The notes beneath the pieces are model-generated. The model made no database searches. It was given only the letters and a program-made list of their open reading frames with translations, and was not told where the DNA came from. From Actinomycetota bacterium (lineage in GTDB: Bacteria > Actinomycetota > Humimicrobiia > Humimicrobiales > Humimicrobiaceae): 7,402 nt of DNA. This document shows, piece by piece, positions 1-4,224 of the stretch. Within the stretch, counting starts at the first letter, position 1, and every line of letters begins with the position of its first letter. The position numbers were made by a program, and so were the translations under genes. The stretch spans positions 1 through 7,402 of the forward strand of contig JADHVM010000042.1 of NCBI GenBank assembly GCA_016783985.1, read 5' to 3'.

Positions 1-291
1 AATCCTTTCAATTTAAGACAGGATGTAGGTGCGCTCTGGGAAAATTTTTTAGTTAGCGAAAGAATAAAATTTAATAAAAATCACAATAGGATAAGAAATA
101 CCTATTTCTGGAGAACTCAAAGGGGCCAGGAAATTGATTATTTAGAAGAGGAAAGCGACAAACTTTTTGGGTTTGAGATTAAGTGGAGAAAGAAATCTTT
201 TAGAAAATCAAAATTATTTATAGAATCTTATCCAGGTAGTTCAGTCCAGCTGATAAATAGGGATAATTATTTGGAATTTTTAAGGACCTAG
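1..291 (+). CDS. AAA ATPase with DUF4143 domain, C-terminal part (5' end outside window)
   Basis: The frame is open from base 1 to the TAG at 289-291 and gives the last 96 residues of a larger protein. The peptide has the hallmarks of the C-terminal domain of AAA_14/DUF4143 ATPases: a GALWENF segment near residue 10, then YFWRT, then QEIDYLEE followed by FEIKW. The last two match the D...ExK pattern of the PD-(D/E)XK-like fold that ends this family. Members are usually about 380-450 residues with an N-terminal P-loop domain, which would lie left of the window. The cellular role of the family is poorly known; members are common in genomic islands. The gene converges on the pcm fragment with 45 bp between the stops. 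Its last 22 codons lie inside a direct repeat and recur at 2586-2651. The family is fairly sure; the function is not. Confidence 0.8.
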   Translation, partial: NPFNLRQDVGALWENFLVSERIKFNKNHNRIRNTYFWRTQRGQEIDYLEEESDKLFGFEIKWRKKSFRKSKLFIESYPGSSVQLINRDNYLEFLRT

Positions 292-299
292 CTCTTATT

Positions 300-329
300 A
301 AATTAGCTGCAAAGGACTAATTTTTTTAT
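300..329. terminator. Weak hairpin plus T-run between convergent genes
   Basis: AAATTAG (300-306) can pair with CTAATTT (317-323) around a 10-base loop, and a run of T follows. It sits between the ATPase stop at 291 and the pcm-fragment stop at 337, where a terminator for the ATPase gene is expected. The stem is AT-rich and weak. In repeat copy B a substitution shortens the stem to four pairs, which weakens the case that it is functional. Confidence 0.3.
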
Positions 330-336
330 ATAAAAT

Positions 337-668
337 TTATTTAAACCCCCGAGTTAATGGGACAAAAATAACATCAAGTATTTTTTCAGTAATAACATCA
401 TCACCCTGTTTTATTACTTTCCATAGGACCTGATTCCATCCAGGGGGACCTACAGGTATTGCCATAATTCCGCCAGCAGCAAGTTGGTCTACCAGGGGCT
501 GTGGAATATGATCAGGCGCGCAGGTAACTATTATCCTATCAAAAGGGGCATGTTCTTCCCATCCATAATATTCATCATGGTTGCTCTGGATAACATTTGG
601 ATAATCAGCCAATGGTACTTTTGAATTCTCATAAAGGGTAGGAACTATTTCAACAGTGTAAACTTCAT
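337..668 (-). pseudogene. 3' fragment of protein-L-isoaspartate O-methyltransferase (truncated duplicate)
   Basis: On the minus strand this encodes about the last 109 residues of the methyltransferase found whole at 2698-3459, ending at TAA 337-339. The clearly alignable 91 residues differ from the intact copy at six positions: E/G, D/E, A/D, A/V, I/M and K/E. Homology ends at 668, and a TAG stop lies in frame just upstream (about 682-684). The only start-like codon inside is TTG at 612-610. The fragment lacks the SAM-binding motif I (VLEIGTGSGYQA in the intact copy), the substrate-binding region and the membrane anchor, so it cannot be an active enzyme. Its frame has stayed open despite about 15 coding substitutions, nine of them silent. 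This suggests either a recent break or that the copy diverged while still functional elsewhere. Confidence 0.85.
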
Positions 669-1004
669 AAAATATACCTCTCTAAAATCGATTCTGAGGC
701 ACGACGTTTTACTGCCATAAAACTGTCTTCTATGGAGCCTTTTTTCTCATTTATTCTTCTATTCCGCGTGTTTTCTGCTCTAGCGTTATTATTTATGATG
801 ATTATTGAATCAAATAACCTATATTGCGATGAATTTTGGCTGATTATAGGCTGGTGATACAGCAAATTCTTATAAATAAAGGGGTTAAGTCCAGAATACA
901 TCCCGGTATGCCATATCCTATCTCCGGATTTTGTTGGAAACAATTATACAGATTTGTCTTTTAGGGGCGGTACAATACTCCTGGAAAAACCCCAACTGGG
1001 TGGT
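669..1004. other. 336-bp stretch without an identifiable gene
   Basis: This is the left end of the unique segment between the two repeat copies. Both strands hold partial open frames. On the minus strand, 665-943 is open for 92 codons, but its peptide resembles no family I know and it has no Shine-Dalgarno site. On the plus strand a frame from about 669 is open to a TGA near 855, gives a hydrophobic peptide, and is followed in the same frame by further stops. The stretch may be decayed coding DNA brought in with the segment, but no parent gene can be named. Confidence 0.4.
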
Positions 1005-1032
1005 TGTAATTATTGCCTTGTATTATTACAAT
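1004..1032 (+). promoter_or_regulatory. Candidate sigma-70-type promoter for the second ATPase
   Basis: TTGTAA (1004-1009; 4 of 6 match to TTGACA) and TACAAT (1027-1032; 5 of 6 match to TATAAT) are separated by exactly 17 bp. The predicted start of transcription near 1039 leaves a short leader before the ribosome binding site at 1076-1083. The elements fall inside a 33-bp tandem repeat, so a second, poorer copy (ATGTAA at 1037-1042 and TACAAT at 1060-1065) exists downstream. The call rests on consensus match only. Confidence 0.45.
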
Positions 1033-1067
1033 AAATATGTAATAATAGCCCTGTATTATTACAATAA
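1005..1067. repeat. Two tandem 30-bp units (33-bp period) with internal inverted repeat; possible operator
   Basis: The unit at 1005-1034 recurs at 1038-1067 with 27 of 30 bases identical; the last 16 (TGTATTATTACAATAA, 1019-1034 and 1052-1067) match perfectly. In the second unit TGTAATAAT (1038-1046) is the exact reverse complement of ATTATTACA (1055-1063), which also occurs at 1022-1030. The array lies directly upstream of the second ATPase and overlaps its candidate promoter. That placement suits a repressor or autoregulator site. The regulator is unknown. Confidence 0.6.
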
Positions 1068-1087
1068 GTGCATAAGAAGGTGGCTTT

Positions 1088-2392
1088 ATAAGAAGGTTTA
1101 TTGAAGAAAAATTAAAAAATTGGAAAGATGCTTCAGGAAGAAAACCTCTTGTTATCAGGGGAGCAAGGCAGGTGGGTAAAACTTTTACAGTAAAGGAATT
1201 TGGAGAGAATTTTTTCCCATCAATTGTCATAATTGATTTTGAAAGAAACCGGGCCGTCCACTCCATCTTTGAAAAGGATCTAGATCCACTCAAGATGATC
1301 CAGGAACTTGAGATATTTGCGGGACAAAAAATAATTCCAGGGAAAACCCTGCTTTTTTTTGATGAGATCCAGGCATGTGAAAGAGCTCTGATGATGCTTC
1401 GGTACATATATGAAGAAATACCCAAACTTCACATTGTTGCAGCAGGTTCGCTTCTTGAGTTTGCCATGAGCTCAATTTCATTTCCGGTCGGAAGAGTCAC
1501 ATTTGAATGGATGCACCCTATGACTTTTAGAGAATTTCTTCTTGCCAGTGGAAAAGACATGCTTGTTAAGAAGCTTCCTTCTATTTTTGAACCGAAGGCC
1601 ATATCCGCTATTCTTCATCATTCAGTCATGGAAGAGCTTCGGCGCTACCTTATTGTTGGAGGAATGCCAGAGGCAGTAAAAATATATCTTGGCACCAGTT
1701 CACTGACAACAGTAAAAAAGGTACATGATGATATCGTAAATTCTTATCTTGAGTCTCTGGCGAAATATAGCACCAGAGCCAATAAAGAAAGTCTGGAGCA
1801 CTTAATGAAATCGGTGCCATCCAGTGTAGGAGCACAGATAAAATATACTCATCTTGACCCTGACAAGAGAATTGAAGTAACAAAAGCTTCCCTTAACATT
1901 CTTGAAAAGGCATTTCTTGTCCATCTTATTCATTCAACAAATGTATCCGGATTGCCTCTTGGTGCAAATGCATCATCAAAAGTCTTCAAAGCCCTTTTCC
2001 TTGATATCGGCTTGATGCAGCATATTTGCGGAATAGATCCCCTTGAGACCATTAATTCTTCTGATCTGACTTCAGTTTATAAAGGAGCTATTGCAGAACA
2101 GTTTGTAGGGCAGGAGCTGCTTGCTTCCGGCGGATCTGAAAACTTAAAACTTTACTACTGGAATAGGATGAAAAAAGGAAGCACTGCAGAAGTTGATTTT
2201 GTTATATCAAGGGGGGCAAAGATATATCCGGTGGAAGTCAAAAGCGGAGCTGCTGGAAAAATGAGAAGCATGCATCAGCTTCTCAGTGAACACGACGAAA
2301 TTGAAAAAGGATTTGTGCTCTCGTCCGATATCTACAAGAAACAAGTTTTTGGAAAACTTATCTTCATGCCCCTATATTCAGCTCTTGAATGA
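1088..2392 (+). CDS. AAA ATPase with DUF4143 / PD-(D/E)XK-like C-terminal domain
   Basis: A protein of about 434 residues, a normal length for the AAA_14/DUF4143 family. Counting from 1088, the Walker A motif GARQVGKT is at residues 25-32, and Walker B LLFFDEIQ has D92 and E93. AAGSLLEF and GRVTFEWMHPMTFREFL follow, typical of this family. The C-terminal domain carries AEVDFV (D370) and PVEVKSG (E383, K385), the D...ExK pattern of a PD-(D/E)XK-like fold. Whether it cuts nucleic acid is unknown. The start is a problem: after the in-frame TAA at 1073-1075 there is no ATG, GTG or TTG until GTG 1172, which lies inside Walker A and cannot be the true start. GAAGGTGG at 1076-1083 is a good ribosome binding site, so translation may begin at the rare ATA at 1088, or one base may be missing near 1084-1088 (GTG 1080 would then lead in). 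The gene is alone on the unique segment between the direct repeats and is a different member of the family from the partial gene at 1-291. Confidence 0.85.
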   Translation: MRRFIEEKLKNWKDASGRKPLVIRGARQVGKTFTVKEFGENFFPSIVIIDFERNRAVHSIFEKDLDPLKMIQELEIFAGQKIIPGKTLLFFDEIQACERALMMLRYIYEEIPKLHIVAAGSLLEFAMSSISFPVGRVTFEWMHPMTFREFLLASGKDMLVKKLPSIFEPKAISAILHHSVMEELRRYLIVGGMPEAVKIYLGTSSLTTVKKVHDDIVNSYLESLAKYSTRANKESLEHLMKSVPSSVGAQIKYTHLDPDKRIEVTKASLNILEKAFLVHLIHSTNVSGLPLGANASSKVFKALFLDIGLMQHICGIDPLETINSSDLTSVYKGAIAEQFVGQELLASGGSENLKLYYWNRMKKGSTAEVDFVISRGAKIYPVEVKSGAAGKMRSMHQLLSEHDEIEKGFVLSSDIYKKQVFGKLIFMPLYSALE

Positions 2393-2583
2393 TGGAAGGC
2401 CTAAATGGCGATGATAGAATTGTGATGTATCATGTTCTTGTGATAACATGTGGAGATACTGTCAAATGTTGTGGATGAGAGTTACACATCCTCCTAAAAC
2501 ACCATACAGCCACCTCTTCTTCTATCTCTCCATCTATAAATTTCTTGTTTTTTAGTGCCTTCAAAATCAGTTTATGACCATTT
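2393..2583. other. Right end of the unique segment; short unidentified minus-strand frame
   Basis: No complete gene is seen. A minus-strand frame from about 2588 down to TGA at 2432-2430 is open for 52 codons and has protein-like composition, with a charged stretch (KNKKFIDGEIEEE) followed by VAVWCFRRM and ending VITRT. It has no start codon or ribosome binding site, and its 5' end coincides with the repeat boundary, as expected of a gene cut at the junction. It could be the tail of a gene lost in the rearrangement. I do not recognise the family, and chance is possible. Confidence 0.3.
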
Positions 2584-3029
2584 AATCTTATCCAGGTAGT
2601 TTAGTTCTGCTGATAAATAGGGATAATTATTTGGAATTTTTAAAGACCTAGCTCTTATTAATTTAGCTGCAAAGGACTAATTTTTTTTATATAAAATTTA
2701 TTCAAACCCCCGAGTTAAAGGAACGAAAATTACATCAAGTATTTTTTCAGTAATAACATCATCACCCTGTTTCATTACTTTCCACAGGACTTGATTCCAT
2801 CCAGGAGGACCGACAGGTATTACCATAATTCCGCCATCAGCAAGCTGTTCTACCAGGGGCTGTGGAATATGATCAGGCGCGCAGGTAACTATTATCCTAT
2901 CAAAAGGGGCATGTTCTTCCCATCCATAATATCCATCATGGTTGCTCTGGATAACATTTGGATAATCAGCCAATGGTACTTTTGAATTCTCATAAAGGGT
3001 AGGAACTATTTCAACAGTGTAAACTTCAT
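2584..3029. repeat. Long direct repeat, copy B (446 bp)
   Basis: Partner of 224-668 in the same orientation. It begins within the tail of an ATPase reading frame and ends within the intact pcm gene, where copy A loses homology. There is one extra T in the poly-T near 2681-2688 and 20 substitutions relative to copy A. The sequence to its left (2393-2583) has no match in the region left of copy A. Confidence 0.95.
2586..2651 (+). pseudogene. Detached 3' tail of the upstream DUF4143 ATPase
   Basis: In the frame of the gene ending at 291, this encodes SYPGSLVLLINRDNYLEFLKT and a TAG at 2649-2651. It matches the C-terminal 21 residues of that ATPase except S/L, Q/L and R/K. A TAA stands immediately upstream and the homology stops there, so it is a remnant carried by the repeat and not a gene. 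Confidence 0.85.
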
Positions 3030-3459
3030 CAACTATATAAGCTAATATCGCTGCCTGATACCCTGAGCCGGTCCCAATTTCTAAAACTTTTTCATCACCT
3101 GAAAGCTCTAAACTCTCAGTCATAAGTGCTACAATATAAGGCTGTGAAATAGTTTGCCCCATACCTATGGGAAGAGGCCTGTCAATATAAGCGCTGTCTT
3201 TTAAACTTTCATCTACAAAATCCTGCCTGGGAACCACACTCATGGAATCAAGCACTTCCCTGTCTTTAATACCCCTTGCAATGATTTGATCATTAACCAT
3301 ATTATCCCTTGGGATTTTATATGGGTCAGTTATTTCAGCAGACTCCCCGGCACTACCTCTGGTGCTAAAATACCAGAAAAGAAAATACGAGAGACTGGCT
3401 AATGCAATAATAACTACAACACTTATAATTATTTTATTTTTTTTACTCATTTTAAACAT
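2698..3459 (-). CDS. pcm: Membrane-anchored protein-L-isoaspartate O-methyltransferase
   Basis: The family transfers a methyl group from S-adenosylmethionine to the carboxyl of L-isoaspartyl residues in damaged proteins, starting their repair (EC 2.1.1.77). The 253-residue product shows the hallmarks: NDQIIARGIKDREVL, PIGMGQTISQPYIVALMTE, SAM motif I VLEIGTGSGYQAAILA, VYTVEI, and the C-terminal FDRIIVTCAPDHIPQPLVEQL with GGIMVIPVG. Cytoplasmic family members are about 210 residues. The extra N-terminus here is a lysine-rich start, one strongly hydrophobic segment (IIISVVVIIALASLSYFLFW, about residues 10-30) and a short linker. It reads as an uncleaved membrane anchor; the positive-inside rule would put the enzyme outside the cytoplasm. 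ATG 3459 is chosen because AAAGA lies just upstream; ATG 3450 and an upstream TTG at 3471 are alternatives. The gene is divergent from the zinc-ribbon gene and its last 110 codons lie in repeat copy B. Confidence 0.9.
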   Translation of the reverse strand: MFKMSKKNKIIISVVVIIALASLSYFLFWYFSTRGSAGESAEITDPYKIPRDNMVNDQIIARGIKDREVLDSMSVVPRQDFVDESLKDSAYIDRPLPIGMGQTISQPYIVALMTESLELSGDEKVLEIGTGSGYQAAILAYIVDEVYTVEIVPTLYENSKVPLADYPNVIQSNHDGYYGWEEHAPFDRIIVTCAPDHIPQPLVEQLADGGIMVIPVGPPGWNQVLWKVMKQGDDVITEKILDVIFVPLTRGFE

Positions 3460-3550
3460 TAATCTTTGCAAAAATTACTTAAGTCTTATTATTAAATCCC
3501 ATCATTTATTTTGTTATGCTTATTATAGTTAAAAACAATTAAAAAAAGAA

Positions 3551-3579
3551 ATTTTAAAAATTTTGTGATAATATGTCAA
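3551..3579 (-). promoter_or_regulatory. Promoter for pcm
   Basis: On the minus strand TTGACA (3579-3574, perfect -35) is followed after 17 bp by TAAAAT (3556-3551, 5 of 6 match to TATAAT). It points towards pcm and leaves a leader of about 85 bases. A second -10-like TATAAT lies at 3527-3522 on the same strand but has no good -35 element. Confidence 0.65.
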
Positions 3580-3610
3580 AGTTGACAAATAAATGAATTA
3601 AGTATTGCAT
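3574..3610 (+). promoter_or_regulatory. Palindrome with plus-strand -35 element; candidate promoter for the zinc-ribbon gene
   Basis: TGTCAA-AG-TTGACA (3574-3587) is a perfect 14-bp palindrome. Its right arm is a consensus -35 (3582-3587) facing the zinc-ribbon gene, and its left arm is the -35 of the pcm promoter. On the plus side the hexamer at 17-bp spacing is TTGCAT (3605-3610), only 3 of 6 matches, so this side looks weaker or needs an activator. The palindrome could also bind a regulator controlling both directions. Confidence 0.45.
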
Positions 3611-3692
3611 TTTCGTAAAGGTATTGATATTTAAAAATTACAGTAGTTTGCAGATAGGGAAGATTATAAAAATTTAAGAAAAAAGAGGTGAA

Positions 3693-4160
3693 ATGGCTGA
3701 AAACAAAGAGGGTAAAAAAGAGATTCAAATGAAAAGGAAATGTGCAGAATGCGGTAAACTAGTACCTGATTCTACAGAGTCGCCGTATTGTGAAAATTGT
3801 GATGAAATGCTGGATAAAAAATTTGATACTATTGAGGATAATATATTTATATTCAAAGAATTAAGGGATAATGAAATAGAAACCTTAAAAAAATTTGATA
3901 AGGGAGATATTGTAGAGCTTTATTTGGAGGTATATAGTAATTTTACCAAAGATGGCAAGCTTTCTGAGAATGAAGTAATAGTTTTAAAAATATTACAAAA
4001 AGAATTTGAGCTAACTGAGGGCGATGTTGGAAAAGAAAGGATTTCTGCAGTAGAAGAAGGAGCTAAAAATATAATACCTAAAAAACCAGTGTGTCCCGAA
4101 TGTGGAAAAGATATGAAGGAAGAGTTCAGCTTCTGCCCATACTGCGGCCGCAAATTATAA
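3693..4160 (+). CDS. Small protein with zinc ribbons at both ends and a possible TerB-like middle
   Basis: A 155-residue soluble protein. The N-terminal zinc ribbon is C17-x2-C20 ... C33-x2-C36 (KCAECGKLV, YCENCDEM). The C-terminal one is C134-x2-C137 ... C148-x2-C151 (VCPECGKD, FCPYCGRKL). All eight cysteines are in place to bind two zinc ions. Between them is a charged, helix-rich stretch; about residues 72-112 (YLEVYSNFTKDGKLSENEVIVLKILQKEFEL region) resemble the TerB/DUF533 type of helical domain with its DGKLSENE acidic turn. That resemblance is by eye. There is no signal peptide or membrane segment. ATG 3693 is chosen because GAGGTG at 3685-3690 is well spaced; ATG 3729 is an alternative with a poorer site. 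The lipoprotein gene follows 64 bp downstream and may be co-transcribed. Zinc ribbons of this type often mediate protein or nucleic-acid contacts; the role here is unknown. Confidence 0.8.
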   Translation: MAENKEGKKEIQMKRKCAECGKLVPDSTESPYCENCDEMLDKKFDTIEDNIFIFKELRDNEIETLKKFDKGDIVELYLEVYSNFTKDGKLSENEVIVLKILQKEFELTEGDVGKERISAVEEGAKNIIPKKPVCPECGKDMKEEFSFCPYCGRKL

Positions 4161-4224
4161 ATACAAGTTTACTAATTTTTATTCATATAATAACTAAAAG
4201 TACATAAAATATATAACCTAAGAA

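Larger units (their letters stand above)
224..668. repeat. Long direct repeat, copy A (445 bp)
   Basis: This stretch recurs at 2584-3029 in the same orientation, offset by 2360 bp (2361 after one extra T in copy B at the poly-T near 321). By hand alignment there are 20 substitutions and one single-base indel, about 95.5% identity. It holds the 3' end of the upstream ATPase gene, the 45-bp convergent intergenic region and the 3' part of pcm. Similarity begins at aatctta (224) and stops abruptly after aacttcat (668). All substitutions fall in 224-572; the last 96 bp (573-668) are identical between the copies. Confidence 0.95.

Noticed and set aside
665..943. Open minus-strand frame of 92 codons
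   Set aside because: No ribosome binding site, no recognised domain, and it begins and ends without relation to any gene; recorded only as part of an unexplained stretch.
1005..1067. Two repeats with 33-bp spacing as a possible CRISPR fragment
   Set aside because: The units abut with only three bases between them, there is no spacer-sized unique sequence and no cas gene.
961..1425. Open minus-strand frame of 154 codons over the start of the second ATPase
   Set aside because: It is antisense to the ATPase P-loop coding region, lacks a ribosome site and has no family features; the plus-strand gene explains the sequence.
669..2583. Unique segment as a classical insertion sequence
   Set aside because: No transposase is recognisable, no exact terminal inverted repeats lie at the junctions, and a 445-bp flanking repeat is far too long for a target-site duplication.
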